A stretch of DNA of 64,000 nt from Plazaster borealis (GCA_021014325.1 CM037471.1:15389501-15453500); one strand, 5' to 3'. Shown: positions 49,701-60,079, counted from the first letter of the stretch. The notes: generated by a model from the sequence alone, not told the origin. Translations and numbers: made by a program.

Positions 49701-52700
49701 CGCACTTTTGCCGTGTCGAACTCAAATGATTTTCGCACGGCAAAAGTGCGGCAATTAAAACGAATTGGTGTCAAACGTCGAATTTAGTAAAATAGTTTGC
49801 CGCACTTAAAGTAATTCAAAATGGCAACGCGGGAAAAAATTGCTAAAGAGTCATGTTTCATGATGTCAATTCGAGCTGTGACACTCAATAATGACAAAAT
49901 CATAACATTGTTTCTCAACTTAAATGTTGTCATTATTATTACCATCGTTGGTGAGTGGCGTTCATTGTCTTTTTTTGAGTGTCAAACAAAATCATTTAGT
50001 TTAATTCTGAAATCTACAGATTATGTTTGTTCCAGTCAGAAGTTGTTTCCTTTCCCACCCGGAATACTCTCAGCTACGGTACTAACAAGGAGAATGTGCA
50101 CATTATTAGAAAATAAAGATAAAACATTTTTCAAAAGTTTTGCGCATGCGTATTCCCAATGAGCATAGCCCGACTGAGAATTCAATTGAATTCAATTGAA
50201 TTCGACACGGCAAGAGCGCGACATTTGTCACCACGTCGTGCAACTACCGTGTAGCACGGCAGAGCTTGCCGTGCTATGCTACACGGCAGTGTTGAACTTA
50301 AATCAAAAGTTTGCGCTAAACGTCGCTCTTTTGTCGAATTTAATTCATCATTTTCTAATTAATTGAGTTCGACACGGCAAAAATGCGACGTTTAGCGCAG
50401 GCCTTAACTCATAGGTGAAAACCGGTATACGAACACATGGTAAAATTTGACCCAAACAACTTATAGTGAGGTTTTAGATTCAGCCAACTTTATCTTAACA
50501 AACCTGTGACTCAACAACGGAAATGTGACGTCACATACTAGAGAGGATGAGGCGATTGAAGATGAGTCTTGAAAAGATTTGTAAAATAATTTTACAATGA
50601 CGATTGTTTTACTGTTTTTGTCTCGTCCTTTGTTTTATTGAATGTTTGAAGATTTGAGTCTGTGATATTTGATACTCAACAAGAATTTTAGAAAACAAGA
50701 ACATTTTTATTACAATGACCTTTATGTTCGATTGTGTCTGATTTTATTCACCAATTCATTCCCTGTCTGTACATCCAAGTCGGTAAGTTTGAGCTGGATG
50801 GTACGATATGCTCCCTCATTGGCAGATTGCATGTTCTAGATCACGGTGTTAAAGGAGAATTGAACCAGTGTAGTGTGGCGCTGGACAAAGACTCATCAGT
50901 CCGGATCATCAATTATTTAAAGGCACTGTACACGTTTTGGTAATTACTCAAAAAACAACGAGCAACGGACTCGAGCTGTTGATAGTATAAAACATTGTGA
51001 GAAACGACTCCCTCTGAAGTTACGAACCGGTAGTTTTTGAGAAAAAAAAGGTAAATTCTCACTGAAATATTTGAATCTGAAAAAGACTTCTGGCCAGAAG
51101 TCTTTTTCAGGCATCTGAAAGCACACAAGGGTGTTTTTTCTGTCATTATTTTCTAGCAACTTCGATGACCAATGTCAAACCCAAATTTTCACAAGTTTTT
51201 TATTTTATGCATAGGCCTATGTTGGGATACACCAAGTGAAAATACTGGTCTTTGACAATTACCAAACGTGTCCAGTGCCTTTAACCACATTTTGTAGTCC
51301 CACTTTGTTTATAAAAAATACAGGTTTGTTATAATTGAGAGTTGTGTGCACAGAAGATGCATTAATGTTGAATACTGTATGCCAAACGAACCCTAACCCT
51401 GAAAAACAGACCAGGCAACGGTAATAAAATTCCTGAAAAGTGTGTAAAACGGAAAAGGGAATGTGTTAGAAGGTCGGCAAATATAAGGGATGGTCCCATG
51501 TGTGTGATTTAATGTTTGTTTTAAACGAAACCTTTGAGTAAGTACAAAACATGTTTATTGAAACAAAACCAATTGGATATCGATGTTGCAAATTCGCTGG
51601 CGAGTAAATTTCATAGCATTCCTAAAATGATGCGGATCTTCCTAGGGAGTAAATTTCATAGCATTCTTAATGATGCGGATCTTCCTATTAATAAAATGTA
51701 GGTGGGTTTTTTTATGAGCTAGACAAACTTTGGCTGCCTCGTTATAACCAAACTATCAGGTGAAGAGAGAAACTCATTATTTATTAACCGCAAAAAACAT
51801 TCTTCATGGTATATTAAAGACACTGGACACTATTGGTAATTGTCAAAGACCAGTCTTCTCACTTGGTGTATCTCAACATATGCATAAAAGAACAAACCTG
51901 TGAAAATTTGAGCTCAATTGGTCGTCGAAGTTGCGAGATAATAATGCAAGAAAAAACACCCTTGTCACACGAAGTTGTGTGCTTTCAGATGCTTGATTTC
52001 GAGACCTCAAAATCTAATTCCGAGGTCTCGAAATCAAATTCGTGGAAAATTACTTCTTTCTCGAAAACTACGTTACTTCAGAGGGAGCCGTTTCTCACAA
52101 TGTTTTAAACTATCAACAGCTCCCCATTACTCGTTACCAAGTAAGGTTTTATGCCAATAATTATTGTGAGTAATTACCAACAGTGTCCACTGCCTTTAAG
52201 CCATCCTAATATTAGGAATGAATTTGTTACATATTTTTTGTTATATATAATTTCAATTAGCAGTGAAACCATCTGTACCTCTTTAGTCTTAAAGGCACTG
52301 TACACGTTTGGTAATGACTCAAAATATATATTAGCATAAAAACTTACTTGGTAACGAGCAACGGAGAGCTGTTGATAGTATAAAACATTATGAGAAACGA
52401 CTCCCTCTGAAGTAACGTAGTTTTTGAGAAAGAGGTAATTTCTCACTAAAATATTAAAATACTTCAGGCCTGAAGCCTTTTATTCCTATCTGAAAGCACA
52501 CAAATTTGTACAACAAGGGTAATTTTTCTGTCATCATTTTCTTGCAACTTCGATGACCAATTGAGCCCAAATTTTCACAGGTTTGTTATTTTATGCATAT
52601 GTTGGGATACAAGTAAGAGAACTGGTCTTTGACAATTACCAAACGTGTTCAGTGCCTTTAATCAACAAAGATCATCGTCATCGGATCCAAATGTTTTATT

Positions 52701-54430
52701 TGAGAATACCCTGTTTGCATATCGCAATGTGGTAAGGTGAGCACTACAGAGTAGGAAGACGAAAACAACAGAATGGTATTTAAACCAATCCGACGTTTTA
52801 GATACTAACTTCAAACCTGATAAATTTACTAAATTTACAAAACCAAGCACCCCAAACGAGCGGCGAAAGTAGGGTAACATTTTAGGGGGGAAGGGGGTGC
52901 ACCATTTTTTCTAGTGGGGATTTCTGACCATTAAAACTGTACTTTCCGTTTGCTTTTTCCCAAAACAATCCCGTTTTCAGAGCTCTTGTTATGCCGTTTG
53001 ATATTCTTTTTACAAGATATTCTACCGTGGAGGTAAAATCAAATACATTGTATGGGTGTGAATTAAAAAGTTCTCAAAACATTGACATTATTAAATCATA
53101 GCTTATTAAGTGTAATATTTTATTCTGATGATTTTTCATTTTAAAAGTCCAGATTTCAAATGGGGAGCACTCCCCCCCCCCTCAGTTATGCCACTATACA
53201 AACGGTGCCAAGTACCACGAAGAACGGTTTAGTAATCGGCATCAAGTCGTCTCTTGCAGCGACTCAGCAAAACGACACACTTTACATAAGTTATACCAAT
53301 GAAACAGGGCAACTTATATAACAGTATACAAAATATAACAGGTGTACGTTATTTATTTTGATATTGAGTGAAGATAGATACTGGAAAATTCACTTAATAT
53401 GACGATCCGTGCGTGTTTCAAATTTCTAGCTGTAAAAATAATGTCATCACACGGCGAAATTTACAAAAAGATTAAACTGGCCATAAACAACCGTTTTACC
53501 TGATGACTATCGAATGGAATGAGCCTAAACTCACTCCGTCTACAACACGAACTGGCATTATGTGATGTAAAGTTATAGCTCTTTCAACCCATATGGATAA
53601 ATGAAGAATGAATGTGACGAAATGGCGAATTAAATGATTTTAAAAGTTACTAAAATGTTACTTGGCAACATTTTATAAGCAAAAAACATTCGTTTTTAAG
53701 TGATGAATTTTTGCAAAACTGTTGTTAATAACTTCTTCACAGACCTGTACAGGGGGTAAGTTCTCTTGATATAACCGTCTGCAAACTAGAGGACTTCGAA
53801 GGAATATATTTATCCTAAAAGAAAAGCTGCACTACCCACTTGAAGGTATTATTAATATCTATTGTTTTGTATGAACTCTTTTATAGAGATGTCTACGATC
53901 TCAGTCCCAATGCGAACATAAACGTGACAACAGTTTAATGCGTACGATTTCGAGCAGTAAGGGCTACACGGAGTTTTGAAAAACTTTTACCCTTAGGGAA
54001 GATTCGGAAGGATGTATTTATTGTTATCCATTATAACATTTTTCTGATACTTGTGTGTTTTGTATCTATTGTTGTCACAACGATGACAGGAGACTTCGAT
54101 GAGATGGTTCAATAATTGGATTAAATACTCACCTCTGATTAAATTAAAAAGTATCTTAGATGATACTCCATCTCGTTTGTCGTCTTCTTCCTCAGCGGAC
54201 CAGGAGTACAGAGCGTCTTGAGGATCATCTCTCGGATGTGGGTAGCGGCCCCTGTCCTCTGTGGTTCGGTCCGTCTCCTCATTCTGCGGTTGTTGCCAAA
54301 TTACCTTGCTCCTCATCCAGCTATCCCCTGGCCGACCAAACCAAATACCCTGAACACCACTGCAGATGCATAAAACTAGGCACAAAGACGCTAGTGAAAG
54401 CGCACATTGTTTTTCTATCAAACTTCTCAT
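31677..54430 (-). CDS. Secreted protein with seven LDL-receptor class A repeats
   Basis: Nine minus-strand exons: 54,430-54,133, 40,495-40,352, 37,987-37,856, 36,505-36,383, 35,398-35,276, 34,425-34,291, 33,816-33,676, 33,355-33,207 and 31,772-31,677. All junctions are GT-AG and every phase agrees, giving 446 residues. Residues 1 to about 28 are a signal peptide. An acidic 70-residue leader with KR sites follows, then seven LDLa repeats and a 31-residue Ser/Thr-rich tail ending in a stop. There is no transmembrane segment or GPI-like end, so the product is probably secreted. Each LDLa domain has six Cys and the acidic calcium-binding DGSDE motif (SEE in the last). Each lies on its own phase 1-1 exon, the classic exon-shuffling arrangement. 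LDLa modules bind other proteins, lipoproteins or peptides in a calcium-dependent way. I recognise no orthologue, and lipoprotein binding is not implied. The 13.6-kb first intron is full of MITEs; alternative or unseen exons there cannot be excluded. Confidence 0.88.
32710..33084 (+). mobile_element. TTAA-flanked palindromic MITE, copy 2
   Basis: Begins TTAAAGGTATCG and ends GTGCTTTTAA. It lies in the last intron (intron 8) of the LDLa gene. Confidence 0.85.
33207..33355 (-). CDS. LDLa gene exon 8: repeat 7
   Basis: Module [33 protein letters not shown]. The usual SDE is SEE, so one calcium ligand is conservatively changed. The exon ends in phase 0 at YQ/gtacga, with an upstream alternative donor (ccacag/gttgac). 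Confidence 0.88.
33676..33816 (-). CDS. LDLa gene exon 7: repeat 6
   Basis: A Ser-rich linker (NSSSLTSSD) precedes the module [34 protein letters not shown]. The spacing between the first two Cys is short. Confidence 0.92.
34291..34425 (-). CDS. LDLa gene exon 6: repeat 5
   Basis: Module [33 protein letters not shown], then HSSNAG as a short linker into the next exon. Confidence 0.92.
34740..34885 (-). mobile_element. tRNA-like SINE, reverse orientation
   Basis: gagcgtcgaacccacaacc is a reversed, slightly altered box B, and gtcttatccactagaccac is a reversed tRNA-like head. Next to it, 34,718-34,756 contains an inverted duplication of ttacactggtg. Intronic in the LDLa gene. Confidence 0.5.
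35276..35398 (-). CDS. LDLa gene exon 5: repeat 4
   Basis: Module [34 protein letters not shown], followed directly by an extra seventh Cys just before the donor (tgtt/gtaagt). The acceptor is tcgtag at 35,399-35,400, chosen because it alone keeps the phase; the nearer tgtag does not. Confidence 0.85.
36383..36505 (-). CDS. LDLa gene exon 4: repeat 3
   Basis: Module [34 protein letters not shown]. The acceptor is tctacatag; the donor tgtg/gtataa is weaker than its neighbours. Confidence 0.92.
36604..36980 (-). mobile_element. TTAA-flanked palindromic MITE, copy 3
   Basis: Begins TTAAAGGCACTGAAC and ends GATACCTTTAA, in the opposite orientation to copies 1 and 2. Intronic. Confidence 0.85.
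37310..37475. mobile_element. tRNA-like repeat, possibly two inverted heads
   Basis: gggatttgaaccaacaacct near 37,313 reads as a reversed box B, and gttcaaatccctc near 37,469 as a forward one. The two enclose about 150 bp. Probably a SINE relic or a fold-back of SINE heads. Confidence 0.4.
37856..37987 (-). CDS. LDLa gene exon 3: repeat 2
   Basis: Module [35 protein letters not shown], with all six Cys and calcium ligands. Repeats 2-5 share the QC(Y/F) and CDG(or A)xxxC spacing and are closest to each other. Confidence 0.92.
39012..39240. mobile_element. GACCCGG palindromic repeat, copy 3
   Basis: The best-preserved copy: actctaaaccttgcggg at one edge, caggagtgtttagagtgt at the other, with ctgacccatttctgggtcag on one arm and gacccagaaatgggtcaa on the other. 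Both strands are open over about 100 codons because of the regular blocks. Confidence 0.75.
40352..40495 (-). CDS. LDLa gene exon 2: repeat 1
   Basis: Encodes [10 protein letters not shown] and then the first LDLa module ([33 protein letters not shown]). The TTKR site just before the domain could be a processing site. Confidence 0.9.
44268..44507. mobile_element. GACCCGG palindromic repeat, copy 4
   Basis: Left edge acactctaaaataaagccc, right arm tctgacccgggggtcttgag. The interior blocks are as in copy 3 but more diverged. Confidence 0.7.
45147..45534. mobile_element. Palindromic MITE, second TTAA-like family
   Basis: Begins attaaagggatcgtttacg and ends near cccaagcgtatattatac. The centre is ggaaacgttactgcagtaac. 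Its arms differ from the main TTAA family, but the ends look related. The fragment at 170-289 is the same family. Confidence 0.6.
46160..46526 (+). mobile_element. TTAA-flanked palindromic MITE, copy 4
   Basis: Begins TCAAAGGTATCG (one change from TTAA) and ends GTGCCTTTAA, with the standard centre. Confidence 0.85.
46853..47042. mobile_element. GACCCGG palindromic repeat, copy 5
   Basis: Left edge acactctaagggggcttgac, right edge tttttagagtac. Shorter than the other copies because part of the left arm is lost. Confidence 0.65.
47606..47969 (+). mobile_element. TTAA-flanked palindromic MITE, copy 5
   Basis: Begins TTAAAGGTATCG and ends GTGCCTTTAA. The central palindrome is half deleted (aaaacttctttttattcc). 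Confidence 0.85.
49238..49310 (+). repeat. CAAA-rich simple repeat
   Basis: Runs of caaa and accc units. Not coding. Confidence 0.85.
49682..50406. mobile_element. TA-flanked inverted-repeat element, 721 bp
   Basis: 42-bp ends (49,684-49,725 and 50,363-50,404) begin aggcctgcgctaaacgtcgc and differ at one base. Each is flanked by TA, as for Tc1/mariner-type insertions. The interior contains a further inverted copy of the motif (gcgctaaacgtcgctctttt at about 50,312) and caattgaattc repeats, so it may be a nested composite. No transposase is encoded. Confidence 0.8.
50917..51284 (+). mobile_element. TTAA-flanked palindromic MITE, copy 6
   Basis: Begins TTAAAGGCACTGTAC and ends AGTGCCTTTAA. The central palindrome is replaced by gacttctggccagaagtc. 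Confidence 0.85.
51575..51685 (+). repeat. Imperfect direct duplication, about 50 bp
   Basis: gagtaaatttcatagcattc followed by a spacer and atgcggatcttcct occurs twice in succession. Confidence 0.75.
51814..52199 (-). mobile_element. TTAA-flanked palindromic MITE, copy 7, variant centre
   Basis: The ends are of the same family, in opposite orientation, but the centre is a different palindrome, gatttcgagacctc paired with gaggtctcgaaatc. Confidence 0.82.
52289..52661 (+). mobile_element. TTAA-flanked palindromic MITE, copy 8
   Basis: Begins TTAAAGGCACTGTAC and ends AGTGCCTTTAA; the centre is acttcaggcctgaagcc. It is separated from copy 7 by only 89 bp. Confidence 0.85.
54133..54430 (-). CDS. 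LDLa gene exon 1: signal peptide and acidic leader
   Basis: Starts at ATG 54,430. The hydrophobic core [17 protein letters not shown] gives a clear signal peptide, with a likely cleavage after GVQG. The leader is rich in Glu/Asp/Arg and contains EEDDKR before [13 protein letters not shown] at the phase-1 donor (cagag/gtgagt). Confidence 0.85.
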
Positions 54431-54543
54431 GGTACAAATCTTCACTTATAAGATGATGAAAGAAAAAAGTGACGAAGAACTCTGAACATTCGCGGCAGTT
54501 GAGATTTTTCTTAAAACTTCTTCAGCGACAGTAAATGAGCAAG

Positions 54544-54551
54544 TTTTTATA
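54544..54551 (-). promoter_or_regulatory. TATA box of the LDLa gene
   Basis: TATAAAAA on the minus strand, 114 bp before the start codon, which would allow a 5' UTR of roughly 80 bases. No other gene starts nearby. Confidence 0.5.
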
Positions 54552-56796
54552 TGACCATCCACAACAAGCATACAAGCCCACGCACTGTGTTGTATACACA
54601 CACGTGATATACTTAGTGATTTTCCTAAAAGGATACGTAGTTGAGTTAATATTGATATTTATGATAATTTATTAAATATGCATCAAGGTGATCTATTACA
54701 CTGGAATCGATGTGATGCAGTTTTGATATTGTCCATACTCCGTCAGCCGTTTCCAAATCATAGGACTAGATACTGAACGTATTCTAAAGGATCGTACAGC
54801 ATTGGCTTTTGGAAGAACACGTTCTTTCCGAGATCTGTGAAAGTATGGTTGAAATGTGCTTATTGTCAAAGATAAGGTGACACTTGTTGCGTTGTTTCTA
54901 TAATACACGCTAATTCTCGTTAACGAAAACAAAAGTGTGATAAAACAATCTCAACCATTAACAGCTGAAGTGCTAACCGCTATTAACGGTATGCAAGGTT
55001 TTGGTCTTTGTCGATGTATTTAAATAGCTCTTTACCATTGCCAGTCCTTACAGTTCTGTCACGAAGACCGATTGATTGTATAATGCTTAATGGAACCGAG
55101 GATGCCTCCAAAGTACGTAGGACTCGTAAGGCCGTGGGCAAAGAAGAAACCCACGAAGACGAGGAAGTCATGTTCAAGTTATAGACGCAATTAAAATACC
55201 CAGAGGGTTGAACGGATCAGAACATCCGATGCCGAACACCATCCATTTGGGGTCGGTGTACTTCTGTGTATTTCAAAAATGAATACAATGTTTTACATGT
55301 CTAGGAGCTGAATGCTTTGAGGCAACAGCGATTTATTTCACTTGTTTTGTTCTTGAAATCCACGCTTGTTTTCTGTGAATCATGCATGTTATATTTGAAA
55401 ATGTACAATAAGTAACAACAATTTAACAAAAGCAAACCCATCGGCTATTAGGCGACAATCCAGTAAAGTACAGATAATATAAACAAAATTCACCGAGCAC
55501 TTTATTTTGACTTCAATCTAATAAATGTCTTTAGAGAAAGACTAAATCCTAGTTGACATTCTCGGATAGCGTCTTGAAGATGCTTTAACGAGCGACAATC
55601 ATTCAGGATAATATGTCAGATTGAATTGAAGTAGGCCGTTTACATTTATAGCAACGAGTATAGAATAATTAAAAGGCAATGGGTAAATCGGTGAAAACAT
55701 CCGCATGAAAAAGGAAAACAAGGATTGGAAGCGTCCACTATTTACTCATCTCTGTATATTATCTTTTCTCTTCAGAGTTCTAGATATTAGAAGACAAGGA
55801 CCGCAAAAGCACCCCAAAATTTAATTGTTTTCCGTTGTGCTGAACTTTTGTATTAGTCTATAGTAGGTTTTCCCATCAAACGGAACAACACGATACTGAG
55901 GGAGAAAGTATCCCTATAGTGTCAGCGTAGTTCAAAGAATGCAATTGTTATAACCACCATCGTCTGTCCAACGTTCTTTAACTACATTGATTAGCCGCGT
56001 TTATGAAACAATCTTAAAACCTTGTTATGGTAATTCATACCATCACTGATTATCAATCTTGTAAGAGTTGACTTTGTTTCAAGTGAATATGTTGATTGCT
56101 CGTCCTTGCGAACCCTTTACATCTGAAATGCTGTCATCTTTGAAAAGTGTTTTGATTCGGAATTCTTATTCCCAAAAAGATAACAGGAAGAGGCATTATG
56201 GTTTGAGTAGAGTCAACTTTTCTGGAAACCACTGCTGCACCATCAAACTAAACCGTCCTTACAAAATCAACATTTCTTAAGGCAACTACGTGACTTGCTA
56301 TCGACCAGAGCCAGATTAGCATAGCATAGGGATCATTCCGTAATTTGCTTTATTTGATGGAATCAATGCGGAGAGTAAACTGAATAATGATTAGATTTTA
56401 CATTTTGCTTTTCGCCAAGGTAGCTGCAAAAAAAAGGAAAAAAGAAGAAAAAAAAGGAAATGTGTAGGGGCCTACTGGGGGATTTCTTGTTCTTCGGGTG
56501 ACAATTTTGCAATACATTTTAAAGCAGGATTCAAACCCACTCATTTGTCTTTTTTCATCATCATCACACATCTAAATATCACCATCTCATCATCATCATC
56601 TCATGCATCAAGCTACACTACAATAGGCTTGAATGCTATATCCATAATTGGGACAGAGCTGTCAAAAAGTGACATAGGTGAGACTCGAACAGCCTGCAAA
56701 ACTGCAAGAAGAAATCACATCAGATTCAAACCATGGAGCTAAAAAATATATAGCCAAATTCTCAAACACTAAAGACTGTTTTCATCAGCGTGTACT

Positions 56797-57024
56797 TTGA
56801 TGATTTATTCATCTTCAATGTATAGAGAAGTCAGATTCAAAAAACCAACCACCACTAGTCAATGGGGTGCAGCTCCGAGGGACAGTAAGGTGCCCATCAC
56901 GTACGAGGAGATCGGTCTAGCACGCCGTTGTCTTTGTAATTTGTTTTGTCCACCTCGGGCAAATAATGTCATTGATCAAGATGGAAATATTCCCATCTGT
57001 ATCTGCCCGAAAGATGGACTATAA
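56797..57024 (+). CDS. Possible terminal exon, Cys-containing, unknown
   Basis: An open frame ending CLCNLFCPPRANNVIDQDGN and then ICICPKDGL and TAA has a coding-like composition and five clustered Cys. I find no convincing acceptor-linked partner exon and no known domain. It could be chance or a decayed exon. Confidence 0.2.
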   Translation: MMIYSSSMYREVRFKKPTTTSQWGAAPRDSKVPITYEEIGLARRCLCNLFCPPRANNVIDQDGNIPICICPKDGL

Positions 57025-57629
57025 TTGCCGGTAAATCACTGCCTTTGGGGAACAAAGGACAAAATATACGGAATATCTTGTCAGATCGGTACAAGTTTCC
57101 TGCGATTGAGGGAATGATGAGTGTGCTGACCTTTCAAACTACCAGTATTGAAAGAATTCGGAGACAAAGTTGTTGTTTAAAACGAGACAGACTCAAGAGA
57201 CTGGGGTGCTTTCTTTGTCTAAAGAATGCCAAGACAAGTGCGCCGAATGCCTTGCTCGCCAGCTAAGTGCTTGGCAGAGTCATTTAGCATGTTTGTGTCT
57301 ACCTTTTAACGAAGATTTCCCAGCCTTTGGGCCATTATGGTCATAGTTCGTTTACCCACCACATCATCCAATATGGGAGCAGGACCAACGTACTGGACAT
57401 ATCGACCGTATCCTTTAGGCCATATCCGTATACCAGTATGGTGGTAAAACAAAGCTGTATTTTAAACATTTATAAGTTGTAAATGATTAATTATAGCATC
57501 AGACTCATTCGACCAATATCAGACCAGGCACGTATCGTATCGTTATGTGTTCGTGATGCAATATTCATTAGCTGAATAAGTTTCAGTAGACACTGCAGTT
57601 ATTCAGATTCAAACCGGTCTCTGGTCATC

Positions 57630-57759
57630 GGCCCAATTTCACGGCTCTGCTTACCGCGGAATTCTACGCTTACGCCCAGCTGCGTCCTACATAAATACAC
57701 ACGTTACTATGCGCGTAAGCGCCGAATTATTTGGTAAGCAGTGCCATGAAATTGGGCCC
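57630..57759. mobile_element. Palindromic MITE, ggcccaatttca ends
   Basis: The left end ggcccaatttcacggctctgc and right end gcagtgccatgaaattgggcc are inverted, and the inner arms pair at cgcttacgc and gcgtaagcg. A fragment is at 1,846-1,884. Confidence 0.7.
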
Positions 57760-58871
57760 CAGGCGTGCTCGGACGGTCTAGCGACGTGATTTTGAGTTCC
57801 ACCCGATCCGAGATGCCTGCGTGATTTGTTTGCGCAGGGCTAGACTATAGGGGGAAATGAGTATGTGGTGTTTTATCGTATATCGGTTGGTGCAAAAAGC
57901 TTAATATTAAGATAGACCTATAATGTAAAATTTGAAACACTTTCCCTATACTAAGATGTACACTCACTCCAGGAACATCATAAACATTTCTTACAGAGAA
58001 GTCAGCATTCATGGCTTGTTTCCATAATTATTGGAAAATCATATTATCGTTTTACTTTTATACCAAATGTTAGAAAAGGTTTGCCATTATGATACAAGTG
58101 ACAATAGTGTTTTCATACCACCGGTTTCTTCGGTCAGATATAAGTTTCACGTAGCTACCGTGGACACAAATGTTTTGATTAAAAACCAGATCTTTAAAAG
58201 TTATTCCAGTCATAATTTCACTATCGAAACTAGGCTTCTACTGTTGAGTCGTGTATAGGCCTAATATTTAGAAAAATATTAATAAATGTTTTCTGATAAC
58301 GATACGAATCACAATCTGAAGCGCTGTATACCCTGAGTGCATGCTTCTCTTCAAATAAATACCAGCACCTTAGATGGGAATAGAACCAACGACCTACAGG
58401 AAGAGGTGTCTCTACCGTAAACAAACAAGCCTGGCTGTTGACGACGAGAGGCCGAAAGTTTCTGCAACTCTTATCTAGTCGCATATTCTGTCGTAGCAAA
58501 ATGAAAACACTCGAGGGACAACTATCATCAAGTGTTTATTACGTATGACCGGGCTATACAGGAAATACACACACTACCAGAAGACTCGAGAGGTTGTATT
58601 GTTTTCCAACTGATATGGGGTTTACTGCTTTACATGGGCTTTCATACTCTTCGTTGGAGAATTCCGACGTTAAGGAAAAAACACAGACCATTTTTACCTG
58701 TGCCCCAAATCATTCAGTGCTCTTCGTGCTGGTGTTAGACTTCACCTTTAGTTCGTGTCCCATTTCTAATACTGGAATCTTTGATGTAATTGCTAGTTAC
58801 AAATAACTATAACAATGCAGTTTCCGTTATTTTAAAAGCCTCACTGCCACTCCTATTAATCGCTTGCCATT

Positions 58872-59247
58872 TTAAAGGCACTGTACACGTTTGGTAATTA
58901 CTCAAAATATATATTAGCATAAAAACTGACTTGGTAACGAGCAATGGAGAGCTGTTGATAGTATAAAACATTGTGAGAAACGACTCCCTCTGAAGTAACG
59001 TAGTTTTTGAGAAAGAGGTAATTTCTCACTAAAATAATAAAAGACTTCTTGCAAGGAGCCTTTTATTCCTATCTGAAAGCACACAAATTTGTACAACAAG
59101 GGTGTTTTTTCTTTCATCACTTTCTTACAACTTCGATGACCAATTGAGCCCAAATTTTCACAGGCTTGTTATTTTATGCATATGTTGGGATACACCAAGT
59201 GAGAACACTGGTCTTTGACAATTACCAAACGTGTTCAGTGCCTTTAA
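58872..59247 (+). mobile_element. TTAA-flanked palindromic MITE, copy 9
   Basis: Begins TTAAAGGCACTGTAC and ends AGTGCCTTTAA. Very close to copies 1 and 8. It lies outside the LDLa gene. Confidence 0.85.
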
Positions 59248-59645
59248 CTATGTGTATTTCGCGAATTACTCCCCGCTACGTGGGACACGTTTGTTGCAGT
59301 GGTTCTTGCAATTTATAACAAGTTAATCTTGCTGGGGGAATACTTGTTTACTTTGTTACTATGTTTATCTCTAACAGTCATAAAACTAATTGTATAATCC
59401 AAATAACCTACTAGCCGTCTAATCGGTATTAACGTTTAATATTAAAAATAGGATATTGCAATGACGCAAGTGAAACGATCAAATTGCTTAATTCTCAAAT
59501 AATTTATCTTTGTGATAAGCTCGTGTCATTGTCGTGTAACAACAACCCGCCTACATAACTGTCAAATATGGATTCATTTGCTGACATATCGCTTATAGGT
59601 ACTGTGTTGGGGACTAAGTGCATGGAGAACAATAACATACCCTTA

Positions 59646-59926
59646 TAAGAAGCAAACATGAAACATGTTATGTTTTCTTTAAACAACTATTCAAAAGAGA
59701 AATAAGAAGCAAACATGAGACATGTTATGTTTTCTTTAAACTATTCAAAAGAGAAACAAGAAGCAAACATGAAACATGTTATGTTTTCTTTAAACTATTC
59801 AAAAGAAAAATAAGAAGCAAACATGAAACATGCTATGTTTTCTTTAAACAACTATTCAAAAGAGAAACAAGAAGCAAACATGAGACATGTTATGTTTTCT
59901 TTAAACTATTCAAAAGAGAAAAAGTA
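59646..59926 (+). repeat. Five-copy minisatellite, 53-57 bp unit
   Basis: Units begin aagaagcaaacatga near 59,646, 59,704, 59,757, 59,812 and 59,868, each with catgttatgttttctttaaa. Units 1 and 4 carry an extra caa (aaacaactatt), so two unit types partly alternate. Confidence 0.9.
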
Positions 59927-60079
59927 AAAATGTATCAAAACACCAGACGCCTGCTATGATTTCCTACATCAATACTTAATTATCCATCTGCCAGACATTC
60001 TATATCCTATAGAAGTATTGCCGGAATCGGGCGTCTCTAGTCATGAAGAGGCAGAGAGAGCTAGCAGCTCATCCATGCG

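Larger units (their letters stand above)
40496..54132 (-). other. First intron of the LDLa gene, 13.6 kb
   Basis: No further LDLa module or other domain is visible on the minus strand. It holds six TTAA-family MITEs (one only a relative), two GACCCGG repeats and a TA-flanked inverted-repeat element, all listed separately. 41.0-44.2 kb and 53.2-54.1 kb are AT-rich sequence with nothing I recognise. Confidence 0.65.

Noticed and set aside
52662..52880. Possible LDLa-like end (GSDDDD) in the first intron of the LDLa gene
   Set aside because: It lacks the six cysteines and correct spacing. GSDDDD there is chance.
55020..55180. Both strands open over about 150 bp; plus strand ends EDEEVMFKL and a stop
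   Set aside because: Composition is faintly coding-like, but there is no domain, no convincing partner exon and equal openness on both strands.
55196..55270. Stretch gaacatccgatgccgaacac resembling part of 5S rRNA
   Set aside because: Only a short resemblance. No A, C or helix I match, and no internal control region in the right order.
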